Assembly: GCA_026225945.1 (NCBI GenBank)
Contig: JAMJFZ010000863.1
Span: forward strand, 62,001 to 126,000
Source: Cricetomys ansorgei
Taxonomy: Eukaryota > Chordata > Mammalia > Rodentia > Nesomyidae
Direction: 5' to 3'
DNA length: 64,000 bases
Shown here: in pieces, positions 22,860 through 34,159 of the stretch
Layout of the letters: each line of letters opens with the position of its first letter
Position numbering within the stretch: the stretch's first letter is position 1
Made by a program: the position numbers and the translations under genes
The notes under the pieces: generated by a model
The model's input: only the letters and a program-made list of their open reading frames with translations
Told to the model about the DNA's origin: nothing
Database searches by the model: none

Positions 22860-23670
22860 TTTCTTACCAGTGCTGAATCGAATGTAGACCTTGTCCATGC
22901 TGGAGAAGGGCTTGGCTCAGACACAGGACACAATCTTACTAATATGCAAAAAGCATCTCCACACAGCTCTAAAACTCAGACAAACCGCAGTGTGACAATT
23001 TCTATCATAAACCTACTCTTCCCATTTTTACAGAATGTGGACCAGCTGAGTCAGTGGTCAGACAGGAAACAGAAACTCAGTTTCCTCACTTCCGTGCCAG
23101 TGAACGGCTCGTCTACCTCTTGCTTCCTCTCCTTAAAGATCAAAAGGAAGCCTCTCCTCCACTGAAATGAGCAAAAAGAAAGAGGGAAGGGACAGGAGAG
23201 GAGGGAGGAAGGGAGGAAGGAAAGCAGGCCCGTCTGTATCATTTACTGGGAGTTTGAATTATCTCACACAGCATCCTGGTAAACTTCAGAAATTCAGTAT
23301 CGGTTTATAAATCTCATTTTCATAAATGAAGACTTAGTAATCAAGATGAGACACCTGTCAGTCTAACTGTAATTTTAAGGTCACTAAAAATGTAGAAAAT
23401 GGGAAGCAGAGTTAAGAGAAGACTATGATCACAAATAAGTAAGGGCCCATGCGCACAGAGACAGTCCTCGGGAACTTCTGCAGCCATTATCTCCAAGAAC
23501 CCGGATTGACAATAGTTCTGCAGGTTTTGCAGGTTCCTGGATATTTGTAAATCCCTTTGCGGAGCATCTGTGCTTTTCACCTACTCACTAGCAGGTACTG
23601 TGCTTGGTGTTTTCGATGTACTATTTCTAATTTTAGAACTAAGTATTACTATTTCCTTTTCAAAGCAAGG
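22860..23670. other. Unassigned part of unit 1
   Basis: Largely unrecognised, with a purine-rich (GGGAA)n-like patch at 23170-23225. The matching stretch in unit 2 is 42110-42930. Frames over it are short and not preserved in register between units. Confidence 0.4.
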
Positions 23671-23679
23671 AGACTGGGG

Positions 23680-23885
23680 CCACAGCGAGATGGCTCAATG
23701 GACCAAAGCTCTAACCCTAACCCTAACCCTAACCTTGAGCCAGATCCCCTAGGGCCTACTAATTAGAACACATGTGCGCACACACACGTTGTTCTCTGAC
23801 CTTCATACACTTGACACGGTGCACCCAAACACAAACTTGATTCATAAAAACACTTGTAAAATTGTTTTTCAAATAAATAAATGAA
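23680..23885 (+). mobile_element. RSINE1-like SINE interrupted by telomeric repeats
   Basis: Head ggccacagcgagatggctca, then the CCCTAA tract, then ttgagccagatcccctaggg, gttctctgaccttcatacac and an AAATAAATAAATG tail. The telomeric tract replaces or splits the region just after the A box. Confidence 0.6.
23711..23734 (-). repeat. Interstitial telomeric repeat, (CCCTAA)4, in unit 1
   Basis: Four CCCTAA units (24 bp). The orientation is opposite to the TTAGGG tract 5 kb upstream. Confidence 0.95.
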
Positions 23886-23945
23886 AGAAACTGCCAAGTG
23901 TGGTGGCATTATTTCTACTAAGTCCTTCTCCTGATGGTTCAGCAC

Positions 23946-23986
<41 letters not shown>

Positions 23987-23987
23987 T
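23946..23987. repeat. (TAA)n microsatellite, unit 1
   Basis: About 14 units; equivalent at 43221-43263. Confidence 0.95.
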
Positions 23988-24051
23988 AATAATCCTAGCA
24001 TTCAGGAGAATTGCCACAAATGGAAGGCCAGTCTGACCTACTTAGTAAGAC

Positions 24052-24250
24052 CCTCTCTCCCTCCCTCCTTCTCTCTCTCTTTCTTCTTTCTCTCTCTCTC
24101 TCTCACACGCACAGACAGGGGAGGGGAGAAAGAGGAGGGAAGGTGGGGAAAGAGAAACGAGGCTCCAGGAAAGTAAGGGACCTCTCCACTTGTGGTGTTC
24201 TCCCTTTCTGTTTCCCTCCCTTCTTTTCTTCTCCTCTTTCCCATCCCACA
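24052..24250. repeat. Polypyrimidine/polypurine tract, unit 1
   Basis: CT-rich run (24052-24105), then a GA-rich patch, then a TC-rich run. In unit 2 a (CA)n has grown at the CT/CAC boundary (43366-43391). Confidence 0.8.
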
Positions 24251-24529
24251 TCTGAAAGTGGAACTAAGAGCTCAAGACTTATTCAGCTTTTACACAGCAG
24301 TTAAAAATGTAGAAGGCACGCAAGAGAAAAGAAGGCCTTGAGAGTAAGTAAGTCATGGCCTGACCTGGGGTCAGGACACCTGGCCTGGAGAGGTTACCAC
24401 TACAAGAAAGAAGAGGAGCCTGAGCCAGGCTGACAGTGGAGTAATAACACGGGAAACCCACAATCTAGCTTGATGGACATCAGCTCCAAGGTGGGTGTGT
24501 GCGTGTGCATGTATGAACAGTAGATATGT

Positions 24530-24845
24530 GCTGTCTTTTGGCTGTTAAACCTCACCCAAAGACTAACATGCTAAAAGCCTGGAGAGGCTGTGGAACCATA
24601 AGGAGGAAGACTCAGTGGAAGTAAGTTTGGCAATGGAGACATCCACCCCCTCCCTGGATGCCAGGTTAGTAGACTTTACCCACAGCGTGTGCCATCATGA
24701 TATATTGTGTGCTAACAAAGCCCCAGAGTAATAACGCCAGTGACAAGAACTGAAATCTCTACAACTGTGAGCCGAAATAGCCTTTCCTCCCATAAGGCGG
24801 TTTCCTCAGGTTCCTGTCACATTGACAGGAAGTTAACAGTCTGTG
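24530..24845 (+). mobile_element. MaLR (MLT1-like) LTR, unit 1
   Basis: cctcacccaaagactaacat, ggagaggctgtggaaccata, gcaatggagacatccacccc, actgtgagccgaaatagcc and caggttcctgtcacattgac. Confidence 0.6.
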
Positions 24846-24906
24846 ACATATGGGTATGCACATACGTGTGTGCATAGACACATAACTGCATATTTTAGAA
24901 TCTTGA

Positions 24907-24932
24907 TGTTAATATCAATATTGATATTAACA
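24907..24932. repeat. Perfect 26-bp palindrome, unit 1
   Basis: Half-site TGTTAATATCAAT followed directly by its exact reverse complement, no spacer. AT-rich; may extrude or bind a dimeric factor. Identical in unit 2. Confidence 0.95.
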
Positions 24933-25127
24933 ATGCTGAATGCTAACATTCCAGTAATTATTAATATTTTGGTTAATCTTTAAATATTTTGTATTTTAAT
25001 TTTAAAGTCTGGGTTCCCCAGCCACAGATCCTATCCCTGTATCCTCAACAGGCCACATCTCACTAGGGAGGAGGTGAGAGAGCTGTCATTGTCTCTCTTC
25101 CCTTACCCTACTTTTAGGAGGGTTGTT

Positions 25128-25275
25128 GTTCATTTTTAAGACAGGGTCTCTCTATGTAGCCCTGGCTGTCCTGGAACTTGCTCTCTAGAACAGGCTGGCC
25201 TCAAACTCACAGATCCACCTGCCTCTGTCTATTGAGTGCTGGGATCAAAGGCATGTACCACCAGGCCTGGCTTTT
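25128..25275 (-). mobile_element. B1 SINE, unit 1
   Basis: gacagggtctctctatgtag, ccctggctgtcctggaactt and gagtgctgggatcaaaggca: full B1 reversed. Confidence 0.9.
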
Positions 25276-26040
25276 TATTCTACTTTTGAGGCATTAAGGC
25301 GAATCTCTTTCTCCACCCCTCTTCTAGCCAGTTCCCAGATTATCCCATTTATCCTGCAGCAGCAGGAGTCAGGTTCAATTTCTGCAAACCACCACCACCC
25401 CTCAACTTGGAAAATTGATTCTAAATTTAAACAACGCAGCACAAAACTAAAAATGGCCCAGAGGAACAGGAATGCCTTGAATCAGGCTCTTGTTAAATTT
25501 CACAGGCACGAAGTCTCTCCCTCTCTCTCTAGCATACGTGATCCAATGATTCTTAGGTGATAATTTAAAAAGCCTCCAAGGTAGCAATTTGAAATAAAAG
25601 TGTTTTTAAGTGGCTGAGACAGAGGATGAGGACAAGACAGAAAAACAGAAAGAGGAAGGTGCTGAGTCACGCAGGTACGTAGGGATTTGCGAGCACCCTC
25701 CAGAGCCTACATTGTGCTGGCTATCCAGTCCTCTGCTCTCTGATCAGGAGGTAGAAGAGTATAACATGTAAGAATCAGAAGGCCTGACTTGTGTTCCGAG
25801 CCATCCCAAGGAACGTCCCCTCCCCAGTGACCTCATTCACAAAATAAGGCTGACTTTGATCAGTGACCCTGCACTTTGTCCTTGGCACTTTTCTAAAATA
25901 CCTGACATCATCAAGGAATGGTGGCTTGTCCTCGTCATCTGCAAGCTCACCTGGTGAACGTATCTGAGCTCTAGGCGCGGTCAAAGCTATATAGTGAAAA
26001 CTTTCCTCAAAATTTAAATTTAAATTTAAAAAAAAGACAT
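25276..26040. other. Unassigned part of unit 1
   Basis: No exon or repeat recognised apart from a possible B1 scrap at 25920-26010 (clearer in unit 2, where cagcactcgggaggcatgag survives at 45217-45236). Confidence 0.4.
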
Positions 26041-26044
26041 TTAC

Positions 26045-26300
26045 TTTCAAAGTGTTCAGTTTTACAATTTCTATTCAGGTGTATACCGTACGTACTGAAA
26101 AGTGAACAGATTACATGTTCAGCTCAGTGAGTTTCCACAAACTGACTGCACTTAACAGACTCGTAGTCAGGTAACTGACAGAACACTGCAGCCTCCAAGC
26201 CCGCCTTGCGTGGCATGCCTTCCATACCAGAAGTGGAGAAGGGAAGCACATCAAAAGAGACTGAAACAAAGTACAAGTTTGTTTCTTGGTCTAATTTTAA
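26045..26300 (+). mobile_element. Old L1 3' UTR fragment, unit 1
   Basis: gttcagctcagtgagtttcc, acagactcgtagtcaggtaa and ctgacagaacactgcagcct recall the L1M 3' UTR. Confidence 0.4.
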
Positions 26301-26739
26301 TAGAAATCATGAGAAACCTTTCCACAGTATCCACAACCACTGACAACACTTTCCAGTCACTTTCTGCTGTTAGGGACATGAGTAGGGCAGTTTACACTCC
26401 TGGAGATTCAAGAACCACCTAATGTGCATCTATAACAAAAGGAGAGCCAGGTGGACATGTGCTCAAAGAATGAGCCCGAATAAATGACCAGACATGGCAG
26501 GAAGCTCCTGTGTCCGATTAACACACAGCCTTGTAACTGGAGAAGAAACCAAAAGGATGTGTGCTGGGTAGTGGACAAAGTTTAGATCCAGTCTATAAAA
26601 CAACTTATAACTTGACAACTTAAACCTTTGAACCCTAGTGCTATTACGATGTCTATGCACCAATAAAAGCTCAATTTTTTTAATCATTTAAGTGCTGATT
26701 AAAACATCTGCCAGCCCAGGTTTTTGTTAATGGTTTGGC

Positions 26740-27300
26740 TTTGGTTTGGGGGGTGTTGGTTTTGATGCAGGGTCTCACTGTTCCCCAGGCCAGCCTTGAA
26801 CTCCAGGGCTCAAATGACCCTCCCAGCTCAGCGTCTACAGTGCATGCCTCGTTCTCGGCTTCTCCACAATTACATACACTCAGTGGAGGCAAAGGTGATC
26901 TCGCAGTGGTGGATCACAACTGTTATCCTAACACCCAGGAGGTAGAGGCAGGAGAATTGACACAACTTCAAGGCCAGCCTGGTCTACATAGCAAATTCCA
27001 GGCCAGTTTTTAAGGCAACACCAGAAAAGAAGAATGCCAAGGCAAGCAAGGCTAAGTAAGTCATGCCTGCAATCCTGGCTGGGAGGCTGAGGAATGGTGA
27101 CTACACTGAGTTAAAGGCCAGCCTGGGCTGCAAAGTGCATTCTAGCCAAGCAGTGGTGGCACACACCTTTAATCCCAGCACTTGGGAGGCAGGGGCAGGC
27201 AGATCTCTGTGAGTTCAAGGCCTGCCTGGTCTACAGAGTGAGTTCCAGGGCAGTCAGAGTTACAACAGAGAAACCCTGTCACAAAAAACAAAAGGAGAAA
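26740..27300. mobile_element. Cluster of four B1 elements, unit 1
   Basis: One minus B1 fragment (26740-26835) and three plus copies: 26898-27015, 27035-27150 and 27148-27295. The last is the best kept (tttaatcccagcacttggga, ctgtgagttcaaggcctgcc, acagagaaaccctgtcac). 92-aa and similar frames here are SINE sequence. Confidence 0.85.
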
Positions 27301-27311
27301 CAAAAAGTGCA

Positions 27312-27490
27312 TTCTGCTCTTTCAGAGGACTAATGCACAATTCCCAATACACACATCATCCCACAGTCCTATACCTTCAGCACCATGAGTTCCAATGTCC
27401 CTTTTCACCTCCAGGGGCACCTGGACACATGGCATTTACTCACAGATATACACACATATACATACATAAAAACTAAAGTAAATCTTTGTT
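27312..27490 (+). mobile_element. B3-like SINE 3' part, unit 1
   Basis: tcttt-cagaggactaatgc, acagtcctataccttcagca, cacctccaggggcacctgga and a CA/TA-rich tail with aaatctt. Confidence 0.5.
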
Positions 27491-27780
27491 TTTTAAAGAA
27501 AAAAAACTGAAATAAGTGACATAGCTAAAACATAGAAAGAACCAAACAACTTTAGTGTACACACATTTCAAAGTGTGTGTGTGTGTGCGTGTGTGTGCAC
27601 GTAATGTATGCACACTATAGACATATATAAGTCTAACTATATTCAGGGCCTCAAATCAGATCTCAAAATTTTTCTAAGAACTAATTAGTATATCCACAGT
27701 CTGTTCTCTTACTACACTAGAAGTAAACAGCAAAGAAACAGCTAGATACAGCTACTTCAGTCACCTAGTAATGAAGTCCA

Positions 27781-29474
27781 CTTCTACATGATTCTCTGGG
27801 TCAAAAAAAATTCAAAATGGAAATTATTAAATAGTTTATAATAATCAATTATGATACAGTACGTGAAGGAACGTGTGTTCTCTTTCTACCATGTAGGTCC
27901 CGGGAGTCAAAGTCAAGCCATCACGATCGGCAACAAGTGCCTTTCTGCTAAGCCATCATGCCAGCACACTAGTCAGCAATTTAAGAGAGATCTCAGCTAA
28001 TACTAAATAAAAGCGGTTAAAAATGTGTAAGAATTGAAAACAAGAAAATAAAACTGTCTTAATTAGCAAGATCACAAAAAAGCCAACACATTAAAATACA
28101 TTAGATTTCTATATCCCAGGGACTACCCAAAAAGAAAAATTCCAACTGCCAACTCCAGTAGCACAAAGACAAATCAATAACCAGTGGCATCACTTTCCAG
28201 AGGATTTATATCCCTGATGTCCCAGTCTCTCTACTAGAAAAGATGGCACTCCCTCATAATCTCAGCACTCAGGAGACTGAGATAGAAGGCTTATGTCTAA
28301 GACCAGCCAGGGATGAACCGAGTTCAAGGTCAGTGTGAGCTGTAGACATAGCAAGATCTTTTCCCAAAAGTGAAAGAAAAAGAAAAATAGGGTTGTAGTA
28401 GTTAGGCTGCTGTGGTGGCTCACCAAGGAGACAAGGAGGCATATTCGTTGGTGGAATCCCTGCCAGACCTCGGCAGAGGGAACCACCATCCTGGCCAGCA
28501 AAATACTGGTCAGTGGAACCCTGAGCTTCCCAGCTAAGGTGTTTTAATCGATACAGAACTCCTCAGGTATTCTACTGATAGCACATGCAGATCATTAACA
28601 ATCAAACATCCCCCACATAAATTCAACACATGCAAACAATATAAAATGCCAAAACCTAAGGAGACCTTCACCCAACAGTGCATAAGATAATTATTTTATA
28701 TATAACTAAAAATAAACTCCTACAACATAGGGTACTTTCTGCTCAGCTCAATTTCAATTATAGTTATATACTAGCATTTCTAATCTGTCTTAACACATTT
28801 CCTAGTCCCCTGATAAGTCACATAATATTTACAGGTCCTTCCTACAAAAATTTCACCAGCCCAACCAGACAAAAGCCCTTGAAAGAATGTGTGTTTTCTC
28901 AGAAGATACCAAAGGAGTTATGATGGCTAAGGGAAACGAAAATTAACATTTCTTTATACTTTTTTAAATAAAGAACAAAAAACATATTTAGTATGTGAGG
29001 CTTTAAAGCCTGGTCGGATCTTGTCCGACTCCAGGTCTGATTTTGCAGTATCTTCTAGTGAAAACATCTAGGTCACAGGCAGTGCTCCAATCCTAGTCTC
29101 AGCATATGCAAATACTAGGCACAGCCTCATTTGCTCATAGAATGTCATGGTTGTTAATATTGAATAAACATCCCTCGAATTCTGAAACATTAGAGGAGAA
29201 ATATATTCTCTGCCTTTTATGTACAAAAACATTTCCGCTGTTTTTTCAAATTCTCCTCCCTTTTTCTTTCATATCTCTGCTTTTAAGACCTCACTGATGA
29301 ATTCACAGACTTTAACATGACTATTTTTCAAGCAAACAAGAAAATTAGTCAAAAACCATTATTTTCTGGGGGTCACATTTTTCTTTTTATACAAGGTAAA
29401 TTAGTTCTAATTAATGATGTAGGCAAATTTATTTTTTCATGTTTTTGTTATTATTTATTTTGGTGAACGTGTGT

Positions 29475-29515
<41 letters not shown>
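27781..29515. other. Block present only in unit 1 (1735 bp)
   Basis: Unit 2 has 60 unrelated bases here (47076-47135). Contents: a reversed RSINE scrap (about 27885-27970), a B1-like piece (28235-28345), an unplaced segment (28390-28610), AT-rich sequence, and a TG microsatellite at its right edge. No exon seen. Confidence 0.85.
29469..29515. repeat. (TG)n microsatellite at a unit-specific boundary
   Basis: About 23 TG units with one A interruption, ending at the first base where units 1 and 2 become similar again. Confidence 0.95.
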
Positions 29516-29518
<3 letters not shown>

Positions 29519-29880
29519 ACACCCTGCACACGGGCAGCAGGCAGGGGTTGGGGAGAGTGGTTGCCTGGCACCGGTCTGCAACTGTGCACCCACCCCGCCA
29601 AGGGCAAAGCGAGCAGGATGCAGGCACACTGAGCTGCTGCTGAACCCCTACGCGAGCGGGGGGGGGGGGGGGGGGCCTGTGGCGATGGCGATGGCTGCCT
29701 GTCTCCTAGTGCGCTGCCCATTCCTGGTGGACCTGGTGGACCGAGGGTGCCGAAGGAAGCCCGACCCTGGACCACCTGTGCTCTGGAGCAAGCCCGGGGA
29801 CTGTTGCTCCTCCTGCCCCTGTGGCAGAAATTTGCTACGGCCTTGGCCTTGAACCCTGGAATCCTTCAGACTCCTTGTTG
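29516..29880. other. GC-rich conserved core block, unit 1
   Basis: Similar to 47136-47503 but flanked on both sides by unit-specific sequence. CpG-containing, with an ATGGCTGCCTGTCTCCTAG start in promoter-like context. After that ATG the two units are out of frame with each other (54 versus about 50 codons, unrelated C-termini), so a conserved protein is unlikely. It could be a decayed promoter/first exon or a retrocopy fragment. Confidence 0.5.
29658..29675 (+). repeat. Poly(G)18 run, unit 1 only
   Basis: Eighteen consecutive G where unit 2 reads gcgccgggctgcgg. Could be real expansion or a sequencing/assembly fault. Confidence 0.95.
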
Positions 29881-30085
29881 TGTGAGGCCAGAAACCCCAG
29901 CCCTGGGCATTAATCCTAAACTCTTAACAGGAACTTAGGCTTTCTATATTCAATACAATAATTATTGAGTACTTTCCAGAACTCCCTGTTCCAAGAACTA
30001 GCCCACCCCAGAAACCATAAAACAACTATTGTCAGGCTTAATCCAAGGGCACTGTGACCCAGCCCAAATTCCCAAAACTACAGTA
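29881..30085. other. Second unit-1-only block (205 bp)
   Basis: Replaced in unit 2 by 553 unrelated bases (47504-48056). Similarity resumes at CAGCCATCAAACTAATCAGC. Confidence 0.85.
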
Positions 30086-31900
30086 CAGCCATCAAACTAA
30101 TCAGCACAAACTAAACACATCCATGTTGTAACATCTTCCCAAGTATCTTTTAGCTTCCCCTCTGCTGTCAGCCCCTTACCTTTATTTTCAGAATCTTTCA
30201 TTCTCTGCTTCCTTTGCTGCACAAGAAAGGTCTGGCTGATTCTGCATCCCTGACTTTGGATTTGTCATTCACAGTCAGCGGTCCCAGGGACGAAGTCCCT
30301 CAAGGCAGGAGCTCCCGGAATATGATAATGACATGCAGGTCAGTGTGCAGGGTTATAATTTGGGTTATAATTTTGCTTATGCTGGAGCGGAATGGATGAG
30401 GATGAAGGCAGACTTAAACATGACTTCTAAAACATGGCATGGAACTGGATCAGGAGCCTAGGTTTGTCCTTCTTCCTTCCCTGGAGAAGAGATCCAACTG
30501 CTTAAGTGCCTTTTCGCCTGAGGCTTGGTTCATGTTGAATGCAGAGGGTCTGTGCAGCGGTCCCTGTGGAAGGAACCAGCCTTTCCCACAAATGGGTTCA
30601 CAGAAACTCTACATAGGAGGGAGTACGAGCGTAGGAAAAATGAAGAATGACAAACGAACAGGGTAGTTAGTTCTTTTACGGGACCCGAGGAAATGACACG
30701 CACGAACGCGCTTTAAAATGACACGTGGAACACACTTTAGAAGTAAAACGCAGGAGCGTTTTTAACAGAGGAATTAACAGTGTACATGTTAAGAAAAGGG
30801 AGGGGCAAGAGAGAGAGACTGACAATGCAATGCGCCTTGTCAGTGGAAAAACCACACAAAGAAGAGAAGGAGGGAGAGGCTGACAATATACATTACCAGG
30901 GAAAGGGCCACCCCAGAAAGAGAGAAAATTGCTCTGGGAAGAGGTTTAAAAAGCCAAATAGTTTTTTGATATGCAGATGTTGCTCAGGCCTTCACAGGTT
31001 TCATATGTAGATGCAGTCACGCCCAGGATGGGGGTTGGGAGTCCTTCCTCCTGCGACTTATCTTGTTTGCTAAGTAAGAACATTTGACTTAACACTGTTA
31101 GCTGAATAAGATCTCCATCTGCCCCAGAGCAGAGTGCCATGTAGGCAAAGAAGGTTTTTATTTTATAGTTTTTAGCTGTTTGGTGCATCATTATTTTTTC
31201 TCTATCTAGGCCCCCTTCGCTTCTATCTGTTACTATCAATATGAATGGGTAGCTTTACGCATGCCAGGACTTAGAAGCCTGCAAGATATTTTACAAAGAC
31301 AATTACTTTTGAGTAAAAAATGGCCGCTTCCCCTTCTCAGCTAAGGTATTACTAGGCCATGCAGACATAATGAAAGACTTTTGTCACCATTACAGCAAAG
31401 GGGAGGACAGGCCAGAATGGCTGGTAAGCTGAAGTTCCCCACTGGGGAGTCTGGAAACTTGTTGACAGACTTCAACTTCATTGCCAGGGTACTGGGGCTC
31501 CAGCAGGTCCCGATTTCTTTTTAAATGACTTTGGAGGGGATTAAGAGCCCTGGGTTTCCTCTTACATACTCATTCACTGCTTCCTTCTGCAGTGCTTAGT
31601 TCTGCAGATACAGCAGTGTACAGGACCAGCCCCCAGCTCTGCTTGCAGTTGGCATAATACAGAGGTGGTGGGTGCCATACAGTGACCCATGCCTGCTGCA
31701 TAGACATGGGTTCCTAAAGTCACCTCACCAGGGTATAAGCAGATGGGCAGGGAAGCTTTGCCCATAAGCCAGTCAGTGACTAAGCCAGGACTTGGTATGA
31801 GGAAGCCAGTCCAGGAGATCCCTCTACTGAACTTCCCAGTAAACTTTTTAGCCGTCCAGATCACCCCAAATTTTGTGTCATTCCATAACTCAAGTACGCC
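30086..31900. other. Unassigned part of unit 1
   Basis: Includes a CpG-containing stretch (30660-30760) and a TATA-like ggtttaaaaagccaa (about 30943) that might belong to an old LTR, but the family is unclear. No exon recognised. Confidence 0.4.
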
Positions 31901-31917
31901 CTTTCTTTCCTGTGTCA

Positions 31918-32150
31918 CTCATTCAACAAACAGCAATTTTTGGCAGGCACTGTTCTACCTGTTAGGGTTTCAGAGTATAAAAGCAGACAAGGCCCTGCCC
32001 TGGTAGGATTTTTACCTTCTGCATGCAGACAAGCAGTAAACAAACAGAAGTGGTGGCAGATGCTGTGAGGAACAATGGGATGGTGGTGATGGGGTAAGGA
32101 GCCATTTAGACAGTGTGGCCAAGTGAGAAGACAGTCAGCTTATGGAGAAT
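31918..32150 (+). mobile_element. L2 LINE fragment, unit 1
   Basis: cattcaacaaacagcaattt, ggcaggcactgttctacctg, acaaggccctgccctggtag and cagtaaacaaacagaagtgg. Confidence 0.5.
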
Positions 32151-32301
32151 GGGGAGTAGTGTCATAGCCTTCCAGACATCTTTCCTTAAAACTGGGACAA
32201 TGCTTGCTCAGCATGCCCAGGGCCTTGGATTTGACCTATAGTGTTGCTTTACAGCCCTCCATGCCCTCTAAAACAGAAAAGGACTTTAAAACTTCTTCTG
32301 C

Positions 32302-32462
32302 CAGGGCTAGCGAGATGGCTCACGATGAAAATGTGCTTGTCACAAAGTCTGATTGATCACCTGCGCTCAGAGTAGAAGGAGAGAACCACTCCCCAAAATC
32401 GTCCTCTGCCCTCCACACATGTGCCACAACATACATGTGCATAAAATCAGTAAATGTCATCA
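32302..32462 (+). mobile_element. RSINE1-like SINE, unit 1
   Basis: gggctagcgagatggctcac, agtagaaggagagaaccact, cctctgccctccacacatgt and a taaaatcagtaaatg tail. Confidence 0.75.
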
Positions 32463-32500
32463 TTTTTAAGTATAATTATCCTTAAGAAACAAAACCAATA

Positions 32501-32713
32501 GGGGCTGGAGAGATGGTTCCATTGTTAAGGGCAGTGGCTGCTCTTCCTGAAGACCCAGGCTGACTTCCCAGCAACCATGCCACAGCTCCCAACTGTCTGT
32601 AATTCCAGTCCCAGGGGATCCAGTTCCCTCTCTGGCCTCTTTGGGCACCAGGCATGCACATGGTACATTACACATGAAAGTAAAACACCCATACACATCA
32701 AAATAAATAATTT
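32501..32713 (+). mobile_element. B3 SINE, full length, unit 1
   Basis: ggggctggagagatggttcc, gcagtggctgctcttcctga, aactgtctgtaattccagtc, ccaggggatccagttccctc, then a tail with aaaataaataa. The 127-aa minus frame over it is not a gene. Confidence 0.9.
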
Positions 32714-32894
32714 TTAAAATAAAAAAATTTTTTTTCAGTTCTGAGCCCTCACAACCTCCTCTACTCTGTTCCCTCAGAAGTGGCTGGCTTTGACTAACTG
32801 GTAAAGTACATGACCCATGTTTCAAGAAAACCAAGAGAAAGAAATCCATATGTTGCTCTCATCCCCAGAACTTGCTGGTTAAATGCAATGTGGA

Positions 32895-33005
32895 CAGAGC
32901 AGATGTTCTGATGGAGTCAAGAGCGCCATTATGAACTGAGTGTGTAGGGCAAATGATTTTAACCTCCCTATCATTTCCTCACCTATGCAGGCGCTGGTCC
33001 CACCT
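32895..33005 (+). mobile_element. MIR fragment, unit 1
   Basis: tgtgtagggcaaatgatttt, aacctccctatcatttcctc, acctatgcagg. Confidence 0.45.
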
Positions 33006-33194
33006 GCTCTGAGTGTGGACCAGGCTACTGGGAGGATGAAGGTGAGAGGAGAGGGAGCACTCCATAAACAAAGCACTCTTGATGTGAGAAGTCATTATCA
33101 GCTGCTTGGGTGCATTTAGGATGATTAATTTTAAGTGCTCACCAGCTGGATGCTGCAGCCATGAGTCACTTATGGCCATGGGGGGAGGGGCTGT

Positions 33195-33895
33195 CTTGGC
33201 CAGTCCAGGGCCCCTGAGTTGATTTCTAGCTGTTTAAATTTGAAGACTCCCTGAAAATTTGGAAATGTTTAAGCATTTGGTTTTGGCTTCCATTACTCCT
33301 TGGCAGTGTATGATACCTTTCTGCTCTTCATTAGAAGTCTGGGGGCCAGTGAGCAGATGGATCTTGAATGTCTCACAGAAGCCCATTTGACAAAGGCTTG
33401 GTTCCAGAGATGCTGCTGTTTGGGGGATGGTAGCACCTCTAAGAGGTATGGTGCAGCGAAGGGTCTTAAGGCCACTGGGAATATAGTCTCAGAGGTTATT
33501 GTGGGACCATATCCCCTTCCGCTTTCTCTTTCCTGGCCACGAGATAAACTGTTTTTGCTTTGCCATGTAATCCCTCAATCATATGCTGCCTCACTCTGGC
33601 CCAAAGCAATGGGTCAGACCTACCAAGCACTAAAGTCAAAACAAACCTTCCTCCAGCCCAGAGAGATGGTTCAAAGAGTAAGGACACTTGCTCCCAAACC
33701 AGATGGCCTGAGTTCAGTCCCTGGAGCCTGCATGATGGAAGGGGAGAGCTGACTCCCCAAGTTTATCCTCTCGTTTTCACATGTGCCTGCACACCCGTGC
33801 ATAATAAATGTAAAAGAAATGTCTAAAAAAGTCTTTTCCCTCTGTAAATCGTCTCACGCATTTTGTTAAAATGATGAAAAGCTGAATATCACAAA
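33195..33895 (+). mobile_element. MaLR LTR interrupted by a SINE, unit 1
   Basis: cagtccagggcccctgagtt, ctggccacgagataaactgt, ttttgctttgccatgtaatc, atgctgcctcactctggccc and acaaaccttcctcc lead into the SINE at 33652. The LTR resumes at gtcttttccctctgtaaatc and ends ttttgttaaaatgatg. The 150-aa plus frame from 33300 is this LTR plus SINE. Confidence 0.7.
33652..33832 (+). mobile_element. RSINE1-like SINE inside the MaLR, unit 1
   Basis: cagcccagagagatggttca, tgcctgagttc-type B box (gatggcctgagttcagtccc), gcctgcatgatggaagggga and a cataataaatgtaaaagaaa tail. Confidence 0.8.
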
Positions 33896-34159
33896 TTAGT
33901 TCATTATAACTCCTTACAGCCCACCTTCTGAGTCTCAGGACCATTCATCACATCAAAAGACTTCGAGTCTTCTCCTCCAAGGACTCAGACTGTGTCCATT
34001 AGGAGCACTTGAGGGACCCGCACCCTCCCTTCATTCTCTAATATTCACCATGATAGGAGCTGTTCTGAACATAAGGAAGATGCAGTCCTAGACAACACAT
34101 TCTGTCTTCAGAAGCTTGACCCCCAGCTACGGGGTCATTCTGTTCACCAGGTGAACAGA

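Noticed and set aside
23934..24176. Poly-isoleucine/asparagine/tyrosine frames near the (TAA)n tracts
   Set aside because: Translated microsatellite; no coding evidence.
29455..29852. 123-aa plus and 106-aa minus frames over the GC-rich core of unit 1
   Set aside because: They start in or end with the TG repeat and run through poly(G); unit 2 does not preserve the frame.
33300..33752. 150-aa plus-strand open frame, the longest outside the GC-rich islands
   Set aside because: It reads through a MaLR LTR into an inserted RSINE1-like SINE. Its counterpart at 51589 stops after 93 codons.
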